From Pseudomonadota bacterium (lineage in GTDB: Bacteria; Pseudomonadota; Gammaproteobacteria; Burkholderiales; Burkholderiaceae_C): DNA of 64,000 nucleotides. Positions 26,313 to 34,821 of this stretch are shown piece after piece; position 1 is the first letter of the stretch; every line of letters begins with the position of its first letter. The notes beneath the pieces were generated by a model. It ran no database searches, was not told the origin of the DNA, and saw nothing but the letters and a program-made list of their open reading frames with translations. Both the position numbers and the translations under genes were made by a program. The stretch is taken from NCBI GenBank assembly GCA_018241265.1, contig JAFEEF010000064.1:82503-146502 (forward strand), read 5' to 3'.

Positions 26313-27701
26313 TCAGACGAGAGTGGGAGCGTCGGCCAGCGGCCGCAGCGCCGAGCGGTCCGGGTCGGCGACGTGCGCATAGCCGGGTGCATCGAGCGAG
26401 TCGATCGCCAGTCGCCCGTTCGCAATGCGGAGGCGTGGACGCCCGTCGTCGCCCTCGACGTAGAGATCGGGATGCGCCGCCGCGAACGCCTGCTGCTCGG
26501 CCATCGGCGCGCCGTTGAAGCCGTCGCCGTAGTGATGCCCGTTGCGCTCGCTGTGCGCGAGACCCAGCAGGGCGACCAACGCCAGATCCTGCTGCACCCC
26601 GAGGCCGGCCTGGCAGGTCAAATCCTCGGCCGACATGAAGCAGCGTCCCGGCGTGCCGTCGTTCAGCCGGTCGCAGCGCGCCCGGTTGACGATCGCCTTG
26701 TAGAGCCCCTTGCAGCCCTTGCTCGACACGCCGCGCCAGCCGAGCGCCGCGCCCTGCGCGAACGATGCGAGCGTGCCGTCGGCTTCGTCCATCAGCAGCG
26801 GCACGCCGGTCGCGGGCACCGGGCCGGCGAGCGACTGCTCGCGCGGCATCGGCTGCTCGAGGTAGAGCAGCGCGTTGCGGCGCGCCTCGGGCAAGGTCGC
26901 CAGACGCGCCAGCAGTTCGGCGAGCGCCGCCGGATCGGCGTACTGCTCGTTGCCGTCGAGCGTGTAGCGATGGCCGGGCGCGCTCGCGTCGAGCACGTCG
27001 AGCACGGCATCGAGGCGCGCCATGTCGGTCGCGGGATCGCCGCCGAGCTTGATCTTGAAGTGCGTCAGGCCCTGGCGCGCGATCTCGGCGGCGAGGCCTT
27101 CGTCGCCGTCGAGCGCGTCCAGCATGCCGACGGTGTGGCGCACCGCGATCGAGCGCGGCGGCACGCGTGCGGCCAGCCAGCCGTTCCAGTCGTGGCCGTG
27201 CAGATCGGGCGCGAGTCCGGTATCGACCAGGCCGAGCAGGTTGCGCCGCGCCGCCTCGAAGAACGACACGCCGAGTACGCGGCAGGCCGCATCGAGCACC
27301 GCACGGTCGAGCACGGCCTGACCATAGGCGCTCGACAGCTCGGTCGCGCCGTCGCGCGCGCCGGCTTGCATCAGCGCGGCGTAGTGCCGCCCATGCAGTC
27401 CGAACGGCGTCGCCGGCGCATCGCCCGCATAGGCATCGCCGGCGCGCGCGATCGACGACGCGAGGTCGCGCACGTTATCGGCCCGGCTGCGATCGCTGCG
27501 CTTGTCGAACCACTTCGGCACCATCATCTCGGCGGCGTGGCCGTCCGCGGTTCCGCGACCGGCGACCTCGACGGTCGCGTGCACGTACAGCTCGGGACTG
27601 GCCGTCAACGTCACGGCGCCGAAGCGGAACGGCCGGCGCAGCCGCACCGGCCGCACGCCGAGGCCGACGCCGAGGACGCGCAGCAGCGGCGCGGTCGTCA
27701 T
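26313..27701 (-). CDS. Enolase-superfamily (mandelate racemase-like) enzyme
   Basis: A 462-residue protein of the mandelate racemase/muconate-lactonizing type. The KxK acid-base pair is in THFKIKLGGD. Likely metal ligands are the Asp in YTLDGNEQY, Glu in LLYLEQPMPRE and Asp in LLMDEADG, and a further lysine follows in VSSKGCKGLYKA. The family abstracts a proton alpha to a carboxylate, usually for dehydration, racemisation or cycloisomerisation of acids. That fits a pathway for a carboxylic or sugar acid, but the substrate cannot be told. Five bases separate it from the ABC ATPase gene. Confidence 0.83.
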   Translation of the reverse strand: MTTAPLLRVLGVGLGVRPVRLRRPFRFGAVTLTASPELYVHATVEVAGRGTADGHAAEMMVPKWFDKRSDRSRADNVRDLASSIARAGDAYAGDAPATPFGLHGRHYAALMQAGARDGATELSSAYGQAVLDRAVLDAACRVLGVSFFEAARRNLLGLVDTGLAPDLHGHDWNGWLAARVPPRSIAVRHTVGMLDALDGDEGLAAEIARQGLTHFKIKLGGDPATDMARLDAVLDVLDASAPGHRYTLDGNEQYADPAALAELLARLATLPEARRNALLYLEQPMPREQSLAGPVPATGVPLLMDEADGTLASFAQGAALGWRGVSSKGCKGLYKAIVNRARCDRLNDGTPGRCFMSAEDLTCQAGLGVQQDLALVALLGLAHSERNGHHYGDGFNGAPMAEQQAFAAAHPDLYVEGDDGRPRLRIANGRLAIDSLDAPGYAHVADPDRSALRPLADAPTLV

Positions 27702-27706
27702 GCCGG

Positions 27707-28537
27707 TCAATGCGCGTCGAGCGTGCCTTGCGCGTAGAAGTGCGCGCGCAAGGTCCGCGCATAGGCGCCGAACTTCTCGCTGCCCATCACGTCCAGCGTG
27801 CGCGGCCGCGGCAGGTCGATGTCGTAGATCGCCGCGATGCTGCCGGGCCGCTCGGTCATCACGAACACGCGGTCGGACAGGAACACCGCTTCGGGAATGC
27901 TGTGCGTGATCAGCAGCACGGTCTTGCCCGCCGCCATCCAGATGCGCTGCAGCTCGAGGTTCATGCGCTCGCGCGTCATCGCGTCGAGCGCGCCGAAGGG
28001 CTCGTCCATCAGCAGCACCGGCGGGTCGTGCAGCAAGGCGCGCAGGATCGCCACGCGCTGCTGCATGCCGCCCGACAGCTGCCACGGGTACTTGTGCTCG
28101 AAGCCCTTCAGCCCCGCCATCTCCATCAGCTGCGCGGCGCGCTCGCGGGCTTGCGCCATCGGCAGCCCGCGGATCTCGGCCTGCAGCAGCACGTTGTCGA
28201 TGACGCGCCGCCACGGCAGCAGGAGCGCGCTCTGGAACACGATGCCGACGTTGGTCTGCGGGCCCTGCACGGCCCGGCCCGACAAGGTGAGCTCGCCGCC
28301 GCTCGTCGGCAGGAGCCCGGCGACCAGCTTCATCAGCGTGCTCTTGCCGCAGCCCGACGGGCCGACCACCGAGACGAACTCGCCGGCGCGGATCGAGAAG
28401 TCGAGCGGCTTCAGCGTCTCGACCTCGCCGTCGGCGGTGCGGTAGGTCTTGCGCACGCCGCGCGCTTCGATCAGCGCCGTGGCGGCGGCCGCCCGCGAAG
28501 CGGGCACGGCGTAGAGGTTGGGCTTGGCTGCGGCCAC
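27707..28537 (-). CDS. ABC transporter ATPase (nitrate/sulfonate/taurine type)
   Basis: Energises import with the permease and binding protein encoded beside it. Walker A is GPSGCGKSTLMKL, the signature is LSGGMQQRVAI, Walker B is VLLMDEPFGALD and the switch His is in LLITHSIPEAV. Sequence style is that of the SsuB/TauB group. The start is a GTG at 28537 with a GGAG site, 16 bases after the binding-protein stop. Length 276. Confidence 0.92.
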   Translation of the reverse strand: MAAAKPNLYAVPASRAAAATALIEARGVRKTYRTADGEVETLKPLDFSIRAGEFVSVVGPSGCGKSTLMKLVAGLLPTSGGELTLSGRAVQGPQTNVGIVFQSALLLPWRRVIDNVLLQAEIRGLPMAQARERAAQLMEMAGLKGFEHKYPWQLSGGMQQRVAILRALLHDPPVLLMDEPFGALDAMTRERMNLELQRIWMAAGKTVLLITHSIPEAVFLSDRVFVMTERPGSIAAIYDIDLPRPRTLDVMGSEKFGAYARTLRAHFYAQGTLDAH

Positions 28538-28553
28538 GCGGTCTCCGGGATGC

Positions 28554-29549
28554 TCAAGGCAGGTAGTCGTTGGTCACCCAGTCCTCGGCCTTGCCGCGCA
28601 GCGACGGGTCGAGGCCGCCGTACTGCACCAGCAGGTCGAGCGAGTCGTTGACGTCCTTCATCGACGCGCGCAGCGGCCGAAGGTTCTTGGTCTCGGCGGT
28701 GTGGTAGAGCGGCGTCGTCAGCTTGATGCCGATCACGAGCGTCTCGCGCTGGCCGGCCTTGGGCTGCTGCTTCAGCATCGCATCGATCGCGCCCTCCGGA
28801 TCCTTCGCGGTCTCTTCCATCGCCTTGGTCGATGCGCGCAGGAAGCGCTTGACGAGGTCGGGCTTGTTCGCGATCGTGTCCTTGCTCGCGATGATGCCGG
28901 AGTTGATCAGGTTGATGCCGTAGTCGGAAAAGCGGATCACCGTCACCGGCTTGTGCGTCGCATCCTGGATCTTGATGTTCTGATCCATCAGGTAGCCGAG
29001 CAAGAGGTCGGCCTGGCCGTTGATGACGGCGTTGAGCTTGGTCTGCGCGTCGCCGGCGACGGTCTTGAACTGGTCCTCGGTCAGGCCGGTCTTCTTCAGG
29101 AACAGCGGCCAGACCTGGCTCATCGAATCGCCCGGCGTGATCGCGACGGTCTTGCCGACGATGTCCTTCGGCTGCTTGATGTTCTTCTCGGTCAGGCCCA
29201 TCACGGACATCGGGCTCAGCTGCAGCGCCACGCCCACCGCCTTCACGGGCGCGCCCTTGGTGGCGGCGCGGATCATCGTCGTCACGTCGACGTAGCCGAA
29301 GGTCGCCGAGCCGGCCGCGACGGCCTGCACCGACGGGCCGGAGCCGCGGCCTTCCTGGATCTCGAGGTCGATGTTCTCGGCGTCGTAGTAGCCCTTGGCC
29401 TTGCCGAGGAAGAACGGCGCGTGCTCGCTGTAGACGTACCAGTTGAGCAGCAGCACCACCTTGTCCTTCTGCTGCGCCACGGCCGGCGCGGCGAAGCTGA
29501 ATGCGGCCAGGGCCGCTGCGGCAGCGGTGAGCCAGGAACGTCGTTGCAT
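28554..29549 (-). CDS. ABC transporter substrate-binding protein (NMT1/SsuA type)
   Basis: Periplasmic ligand-binding protein of 331 residues. A cleavable signal peptide (RRSWLTAAAAALAAFSFAAP, cut after AVA) precedes VVLLLNWYVYSEHAPFFLGK and GYYDAENIDLEIQEGRGSGP, the opening typical of NMT1/THI5-like and nitrate/sulfonate-binding proteins. Later GKTVAITPGDSMSQVWPLFL fits the same fold. Ligands of this family include alkanesulfonates, taurine, pyrimidine precursors and aromatic acids; none can be chosen here. Start ATG 29549, 29 bases after the permease gene. Confidence 0.9.
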   Translation of the reverse strand: MQRRSWLTAAAAALAAFSFAAPAVAQQKDKVVLLLNWYVYSEHAPFFLGKAKGYYDAENIDLEIQEGRGSGPSVQAVAAGSATFGYVDVTTMIRAATKGAPVKAVGVALQLSPMSVMGLTEKNIKQPKDIVGKTVAITPGDSMSQVWPLFLKKTGLTEDQFKTVAGDAQTKLNAVINGQADLLLGYLMDQNIKIQDATHKPVTVIRFSDYGINLINSGIIASKDTIANKPDLVKRFLRASTKAMEETAKDPEGAIDAMLKQQPKAGQRETLVIGIKLTTPLYHTAETKNLRPLRASMKDVNDSLDLLVQYGGLDPSLRGKAEDWVTNDYLP

Positions 29550-29578
29550 GGAATCTCCGTCGGGTATGAAATGAATGC

Positions 29579-30364
29579 TCAGGCGGTGGCCTGCGTGAGG
29601 TCGTGGCGCTGCGACGCATGCCACGGCAGCAACCAGCGCTCGACCAGTTCGATGACGATGAAGAGCAGCACGCCGATCATCGACAGGATGACCATGCCGG
29701 CGAACATCAGCGGCAGGTCGAAGGTGCCGTTGGCTTTCTGCAGCACGTAGCCGAGGCCGGAGTTCGAGCCGACGAATTCGCCGACGACGGCGCCGACCAC
29801 CGCCAGCGTCACCGACACCTTGAGCCCCGCGAAGATCGCCGGCATCGCGTGCGGCAGCCGGAACTTCAGGAACACCTTGAACGGCCCGGCGCCCATCGAG
29901 CGCGCGAGGTCGATCACGTCGGGCTCGATCGACTTGAAGCCTTGCACCGTCGACACGATCACCGGGAAGAAGCCGAGCAGGAACGCGACGATGATCTTCG
30001 GCAAGACGCCGAAGCCGAACCAGACGACGAACAGCGGCGCGATCGCCACCTTGGGGACCGACTGCGAGAACACGAGCAGCGGGTAGACGAAGCTCTCGGT
30101 GACGCGCGACCACGAGATCCACATCGCGATCGGCACGCCGATGACCGCCGAAGCGACGAAGCCGCCGAGCGTCGCATAGAGCGTCGGCAGGCTCTCGCGC
30201 CAGAGCATCGGCCACTCCTTGACCAATTGGCCGATCACCGATTCGGGCGTCGGGATCAGGTACGGCGGAATCTTGAACAGCCGGATCACGACGTCCCAGG
30301 CGACGACGAGCACGATCAGCAGCCAGACCGGCCGCAGCGCCGGCGACGTCAGCCACCGCTTCAT
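29579..30364 (-). CDS. ABC transporter permease (SsuC/TauC type)
   Basis: Inner-membrane channel subunit of 261 residues with about six hydrophobic segments (for example PVWLLIVLVVAWDVVIRLF and IIVAFLLGFFPVIVSTVQGF). The cytoplasmic coupling loop with the EAA-type motif appears as ARSMGAGPFKVFLKFRLPHA. The ATG at 30364 overlaps the TGA of the PhyH gene (ATGA), showing translational coupling with an enzyme gene and so a metabolic role for the transporter. Confidence 0.92.
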   Translation of the reverse strand: MKRWLTSPALRPVWLLIVLVVAWDVVIRLFKIPPYLIPTPESVIGQLVKEWPMLWRESLPTLYATLGGFVASAVIGVPIAMWISWSRVTESFVYPLLVFSQSVPKVAIAPLFVVWFGFGVLPKIIVAFLLGFFPVIVSTVQGFKSIEPDVIDLARSMGAGPFKVFLKFRLPHAMPAIFAGLKVSVTLAVVGAVVGEFVGSNSGLGYVLQKANGTFDLPLMFAGMVILSMIGVLLFIVIELVERWLLPWHASQRHDLTQATA

Positions 30365-31122
30365 GCGGCGACCTGCTCGGGCGTCGCCGTGATGCGCAGC
30401 TTCAGCGAGTGGTCGTACGGCAGTGCCGGCGTCGCGAACTCGACGTCGTTGCGCACGAAGTGCAGCGCGCAGGCGCGCCGCCAGCGCCGGCTGTGGTTCG
30501 GCCCCGACTGGTGGAAGGTGTTGCCGTGGTGGAAGCTCACGCCGCCCTTGCGCACCGGCGCCGGCTGCATCGGCTGCTTGTCGAGCACCGCGGCCGGGAT
30601 CTGCAGGTTGTACGGCTCCGATTCCGGCGCGATGTGGTCGTAGACCGGCCCCTGGTTGGTGCCGTCGCCGAAGTAGAGGCAGCCGTTCTCGAGCGTCGCA
30701 TCGTCGAGCGCGATCCATGCGGTGACGACGCCTTCGATGTCGGTCGGGCCGAAGTAGTAGTTGTCCTGGTGCGCCGGCTTCGGGCCGCCGCCTTCGGGCG
30801 CCTTGAAGAAGATCTGGCTGAAGTAGACCGAGACGCCGGGGCCGATCATCGACTCGACCAGTTGCACGAGCTTCGGATCGCGCGCGAGCTTGCGGAACGC
30901 ATCGCGGTGGAAGTGCGGGTTGTCGAGCTTGCGCAGCACGGTGCGCGCCGAGACGCCGCCGTCGATGAACCAGGCGCGCTTCTCGGGCGGCAGCTCGGCG
31001 AGGAAGGTCTCGCCCCACTGCTCGATGTCGCGGATCGCGGCGTCCATGTCGGCCGCTTCGAAGACACCATGGACGGTGACGTGCCCGTGATGGCGGTAGT
31101 AGGCGAGATCGTAGGCATCCAA
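30361..31122 (-). CDS. Phytanoyl-CoA dioxygenase (PhyH) family protein
   Basis: Predicted Fe(II)/2-oxoglutarate-dependent oxygenase of 253 residues. The HxD iron ligands are in KPAHQDNYYFG and the distal His is in TFHQSGPNHSRRWR, whose Arg would bind 2-oxoglutarate. The start appears to be TTG at 31122 (LDAYDLAYYRHHG), since GAGGAG lies nine bases upstream and the only nearby ATG is out of frame. It comes 22 bases after tetR and overlaps the permease gene. It probably hydroxylates the imported compound or a derivative; substrate unknown. Confidence 0.86.
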   Translation of the reverse strand: MDAYDLAYYRHHGHVTVHGVFEAADMDAAIRDIEQWGETFLAELPPEKRAWFIDGGVSARTVLRKLDNPHFHRDAFRKLARDPKLVQLVESMIGPGVSVYFSQIFFKAPEGGGPKPAHQDNYYFGPTDIEGVVTAWIALDDATLENGCLYFGDGTNQGPVYDHIAPESEPYNLQIPAAVLDKQPMQPAPVRKGGVSFHHGNTFHQSGPNHSRRWRRACALHFVRNDVEFATPALPYDHSLKLRITATPEQVAA

Positions 31123-31144
31123 GGTCGAAGACTCCTCAGGCGTT

Positions 31145-31819
31145 TCAGCTTCGCAGCACGTAGCCCATCACCACGTCGGTGATGTGCGACAGGCGCTCGG
31201 AAAGCGCCTTGGGCTGCATCAGGTTGCGGCCGAACACGGCCGACAGGGTGTACTGGTTCGACAGGTAGAAGTAGGCGAGGCCGGCGATCGAGATGTAGAG
31301 CTGCAGCGGATCGACGCCGCCGCGGAAGGTTCCTGCGCGGCGCCCGCGCTCGAGCACGTCGCCGAGCGTCTGGATCAGCGGCGAGTTGAGCTGGTGGATC
31401 CGCCCGGAGCGCTGCAGATGGCGCGCCCGGTGCAGGTTCTCGCTGTTCAGCAAGGTGATGAACTCGGGATGCTCGTGGTAGTGCTGCCACGTGAACGCGA
31501 CGAGCGCGCGCACCGCATCGGTCGGCGCCATCGTGTCGAGGTGCAGCGCGGCCTCGGCATCCCGGATGTCGGCATAGGTTTCTTCGAGCACCGCGAGGAA
31601 CAGCTCGTCCTTGCTCTCGAAGTAGTAGTAGATCAGGCGCTTGTTGATGCCGGCGCGCTCGGCGATGGTGTCGATGCGCGCGCCGTGCAGGCCCTTGTCG
31701 GAGAACTCGGCCATCGCCGCGCGCAGGATGGTCTGGCGCGTGCGGTCGGCGTCGCGCGTGCGCAGCGTGGCGCTCGGGTCTGCGGAAGCCTGCTCGGTCG
31801 TCGCCAGCATGCGACCCAT
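31145..31819 (-). CDS. TetR family transcriptional regulator
   Basis: A 224-residue regulator with an N-terminal helix-turn-helix (RQTILRAAMAEFSDKGLHGA, then RIDTIAERAGINKRLIYYYF) and a C-terminal ligand domain resembling the TetR_C group that ends ...SHITDVVMGYVLRS. It is the first gene of the nine-gene minus-strand operon. A perfect inverted repeat directly abuts its start codon, so autoregulation is likely. ATG 31819 would leave almost no leader; the ATG at 31810 is an in-frame alternative that allows a short one. Confidence 0.92.
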   Translation of the reverse strand: MGRMLATTEQASADPSATLRTRDADRTRQTILRAAMAEFSDKGLHGARIDTIAERAGINKRLIYYYFESKDELFLAVLEETYADIRDAEAALHLDTMAPTDAVRALVAFTWQHYHEHPEFITLLNSENLHRARHLQRSGRIHQLNSPLIQTLGDVLERGRRAGTFRGGVDPLQLYISIAGLAYFYLSNQYTLSAVFGRNLMQPKALSERLSHITDVVMGYVLRS

Positions 31820-31839
31820 AATTCACCAAACGGTGAATT
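31820..31839. promoter_or_regulatory. Probable TetR operator
   Basis: AATTCACC (31820-31827), spacer AAAC, GGTGAATT (31832-31839): a perfect 8-bp inverted repeat with a 4-base spacer, the size and form of TetR-family operators. It touches the tetR start codon and lies 126 bases before the divergent thiamine-diphosphate enzyme gene, so it could control both directions. Confidence 0.75.
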
Positions 31840-31964
31840 GATGCATGCGGGCGAACCCTGACCGCCTCGCGATCAGGGGGATGGGCGCGGCCGCACACGT
31901 CCCGGGCGGGCGAGCCCTTGGAACGAGGCACACTTGCCGCCTCCTACACCGACTGCCCATCACC

Positions 31965-33683
31965 ATGTCTCAGCCCTCCCGCCTGGCCGGCCATGCGCTC
32001 GTCGAAGCCCTGATCGCGCAAGGCGTCGATACCGTCTTCGGCGTGCCGGGCGAGAGCTACCTCGCGGCGCTCGACGGCTTCCACGAGCATCGCGAGCGCA
32101 TCCGCTTCATCGCCTGCCGGCAGGAAGGCGGCGCCGCCTTCATGGCCGATGCGCAAGGCAAGCTGACCGGCCGGCCCGGCATCTGCTTCGTGACGCGCGG
32201 CCCCGGCGCGACCAATGCCAGCATCGGCGTGCACACGGCGTTCCAGGACAGCACGCCGATGATCCTGTTCATCGGCCAGGTCGCGAGCGACCAGCGCGAC
32301 CGCGAGGCCTTCCAGGAGGTCGACTACCGCCAGATGCTCGGTCCCGGCACGCTCGGCTTCGCGAAGTGGGTCGGCGAGGTGCACGACCCCGATCGGCTGC
32401 CCGAATACGTCGCGCGCGCCTTCCACGTCGCGCTGCAGGGACGGCCCGGGCCGGTCGTGCTGTCGCTGCCCGAGGACATGCTGACCGCCGAGACCGCCGC
32501 AGCGGTATTGCCGCGCGTCGAGCCGGCCGTCGCGTGGCCGGCGCCGGGCGCGCTGCGCGACCTGCGCGCGATGCTGATGGCGGCCGAGCGTCCGTTCGTG
32601 ATCGTCGGCGGCAGCGGCTGGGATGCCGCGTCGTGCGAGGCATTGCAGCGCTTCGCCGAAGGCTGGAACCTGCCTGTAGGCTGCGCGTTCCGGTTCCAGG
32701 ATCTGTTCGACAACCGCCATCCGAACTACGCCGGCGACGTCGGCATCGCGATCAACCCGAAGCTCGCGCAACGCATCGGCGAGGCCGACCTCGTGCTCGC
32801 GGTCGGCGCGCGCCTCGGCGAGATGACGACCGGCGGCTACACGTTGCTGAAGGCGCCGCGCCCGGCGCAAAAGCTCGTGCACGTGCACGCCGGCGCCGAG
32901 GAACTCGGCCGCGTCTATGCCGCCGACCTGCTGCTGCAGGCCGCGGCCGGCGCCGCCGGCAAGGCGCTCGAAGCGCTTGCGCCGCCGACGTCGGTGCCCT
33001 GGAGCGCCTGGACCGCCGCGGCGCACGCCGACTACGAAGGCAACCTCGTCCCGCAGGCCGTGCTGCCGCTCGACATGGCCGAAGTCGTCAAGACGATCCA
33101 GCGCCTGGCGCCCGAAGGCAGCGTACTGACCAACGGCGCCGGCAACTACAGCGGCTGGCTGCATCGCTATTACCGCTACCCCGGGCTGCAGCACCATGGC
33201 CGCACGCAGCTCGCGCCGACGTCGGGTGCGATGGGCTACGGCTTGCCGGCGGCGGTGGCCGCGGCGCTGCTCTGTCCGGACCGCTGCGTCATCGACCTGG
33301 CCGGCGACGGCGACTTCCTGATGACGGGCCAGGAACTGGCCACCGCGACCGGCTATCGCGCCGGCACCGGTCGTGGCAAACTGATCAGCATCGTGGTCGA
33401 CAATGCTACTTACGGCACGATCCGCATGCACCAGGAACGCGAGTATCCCGGCCGCGTCAGCGGTAGCGACCTGTTCAGTCCCGACTTCGCGCTGCTGGCA
33501 CGTGCGCATGGTTGGCAGGCGTCGCGCGTCGACACGACCGAACAGTTCGAGCCGGCCTTCGCGGCGGCGCTCGAGGCGCAGGCTCCCACCTTGATCCATG
33601 TGAAGCTCGATGCCGACGTCAGCACGACGCGCTCGACGCTCACGGCGATCCGGCAGGTGGCCCGCAGCCGCCGGCGCGGCTAG
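31965..33683 (+). CDS. Thiamine diphosphate-dependent enzyme (acetolactate synthase-like)
   Basis: A 572-residue member of the acetolactate synthase/pyruvate decarboxylase superfamily. The N-terminal pyrimidine-binding domain has GVDTVFGVPGESYLAALDGF and the catalytic-type Glu in CRQEGGAAFMADA. The central domain follows, then the diphosphate-binding motif GDGDFLMTGQEL with VDNATYGTIRMHQ as the NN-like end. Such enzymes decarboxylate or ligate 2-oxo acids; it is not clearly IlvB. The ATG at 31965 is where family similarity begins. It is divergent from tetR and may belong to the same regulon. The HK/RR chimera gene follows after 26 bases. Confidence 0.85.
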   Translation: MSQPSRLAGHALVEALIAQGVDTVFGVPGESYLAALDGFHEHRERIRFIACRQEGGAAFMADAQGKLTGRPGICFVTRGPGATNASIGVHTAFQDSTPMILFIGQVASDQRDREAFQEVDYRQMLGPGTLGFAKWVGEVHDPDRLPEYVARAFHVALQGRPGPVVLSLPEDMLTAETAAAVLPRVEPAVAWPAPGALRDLRAMLMAAERPFVIVGGSGWDAASCEALQRFAEGWNLPVGCAFRFQDLFDNRHPNYAGDVGIAINPKLAQRIGEADLVLAVGARLGEMTTGGYTLLKAPRPAQKLVHVHAGAEELGRVYAADLLLQAAAGAAGKALEALAPPTSVPWSAWTAAAHADYEGNLVPQAVLPLDMAEVVKTIQRLAPEGSVLTNGAGNYSGWLHRYYRYPGLQHHGRTQLAPTSGAMGYGLPAAVAAALLCPDRCVIDLAGDGDFLMTGQELATATGYRAGTGRGKLISIVVDNATYGTIRMHQEREYPGRVSGSDLFSPDFALLARAHGWQASRVDTTEQFEPAFAAALEAQAPTLIHVKLDADVSTTRSTLTAIRQVARSRRRG

Positions 33684-33709
33684 CGCGCAAGGATCAGCGG
33701 AGTGCCGTC

Positions 33710-34195
33710 ATGGCCGCGCCATCGCCGGACGCCACGCGCGATGCCTGCAGGCAGCGCCTGGACGAGGCGCTGTCGTTCCTCGCGCATGACGCGCGCGACG
33801 GCTATGCGACGACGATCGCGCTGATGGAATTGCAGCGGGCGCGCACGTCGCCGCTGCCGCCCGCGGAGCTGATCGAGCGCATCGAACGCAACGCGCAGCG
33901 CGTGCTGCAGGCGATCGACGACTACGTCGAGGTCGCGCATGCGCGTGACCGGCCGCTGCTGCATGAACCGCTCGACCTGGCCGACACCCATGTGTCGCGC
34001 CTGCGCACCAAGCTGAACCTGCTGCCGCAGCATGGCTACCGGCTGGCGGCGATCTACAGCGTCGGCTATCGGCTCGAGGACCTGCGTGCCGCCGGCGCCG
34101 AGTCCACGCAGTCGCATGACGATGCCGAGGCACCGCTCGAAGCGCCGGCCGAGGATGTCGCGGGAGGCGCAACGCCCGCCGGGGAATCGACGTGA
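33710..34195 (+). CDS. Chimera of sensor-kinase HisKA part and OmpR-type DNA-binding tail
   Basis: The 161-residue frame joins two unrelated signalling pieces. Residues about 18-90 match the dimerisation/H-box region of a sensor histidine kinase: SFLAHDARDGYATTIALMEL with His26, then RIERNAQRVLQAIDDYVEVA. From residue 91 the sequence is the end of an OmpR/PhoB winged helix: DTHVSRLRTKLNLLPQHGYR and IYSVGYRLEDL. The kinase ATPase domain, the receiver domain and most of the winged helix are absent. An in-frame deletion across adjacent kinase and regulator genes would create exactly this. The GTGA stop overlaps the DJ-1 gene. Whether it makes a functional protein is unknown. Confidence 0.65.
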   Translation: MAAPSPDATRDACRQRLDEALSFLAHDARDGYATTIALMELQRARTSPLPPAELIERIERNAQRVLQAIDDYVEVAHARDRPLLHEPLDLADTHVSRLRTKLNLLPQHGYRLAAIYSVGYRLEDLRAAGAESTQSHDDAEAPLEAPAEDVAGGATPAGEST

Positions 34196-34821
34196 GCCGG
34201 CAGCGCATCGCGCTGCTGCTCTATCCCGGCTGCATCTTCTTCGAGGTCGCCGCGGCGCTCGAGCTGCTGGCGCCGGCCTGCACGATCGTGTGCCTGACGC
34301 CCGACGGCACCGAGCACGCTGCGTCGAACGGCTTGCGCATCGCGGCCGATGCGTCGTTCGACGGTGCGACGGACCGCGCATGGTCCTGCGTGCTGGTGCC
34401 GGGCGGCGATCCCGACGCGATCTTCGAAGCGGGACGGGCCGATGCCTGTCTGATCGCGGCGCATCGCCATGGCGCGCTGCTGGCAGGCATCTGCGCCGGC
34501 AGCCTGGTCCTGGCCCGTACCGGCCTGCTGCGCGGCCGGCGCGTCACCCACAACTACACCGCCGAATACGCCGAGCCGGAGAGGGTCGCGTGCACGGCGC
34601 CGTATTGGAACGGCAGCATCCACGAACCGGCCGACGTCGTGGTCGACCTGCCGTTCATCACCGCGCAGCACTGGGCGCACGAGGCGTTCGCGGCCGCGGT
34701 CGCGCAGGCGCTGGGCGTGCTGACGGCCTCCGAGGCGGCGGCCTGGCTGGCACGCCGCCGTGCTCAGGCCGGCACGCTGGGCAGTCCGGCGAGCGCCATC
34801 GCGAGCTCGGACTCGTCGTAG
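34192..34821 (+). CDS. DJ-1/PfpI family protein
   Basis: Class I glutamine amidotransferase-like fold of 209 residues. The nucleophile elbow is GICAGSLVLARTG, preceded by CVLVPGGDPDAIFEAG, and the N-terminus is the usual RIALLLYPGCIFFEVAAALE. Family members include deglycases, chaperones and the ligand domain of AraC-type regulators; no HTH follows here. GTG start at 34192 overlaps the previous stop. The last 19 residues are read antisense to the end of the TrpB-like gene, a 58-base convergent overlap, so the natural C-terminus may originally have been shorter. Confidence 0.82.
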   Translation: MSRQRIALLLYPGCIFFEVAAALELLAPACTIVCLTPDGTEHAASNGLRIAADASFDGATDRAWSCVLVPGGDPDAIFEAGRADACLIAAHRHGALLAGICAGSLVLARTGLLRGRRVTHNYTAEYAEPERVACTAPYWNGSIHEPADVVVDLPFITAQHWAHEAFAAAVAQALGVLTASEAAAWLARRRAQAGTLGSPASAIASSDSS

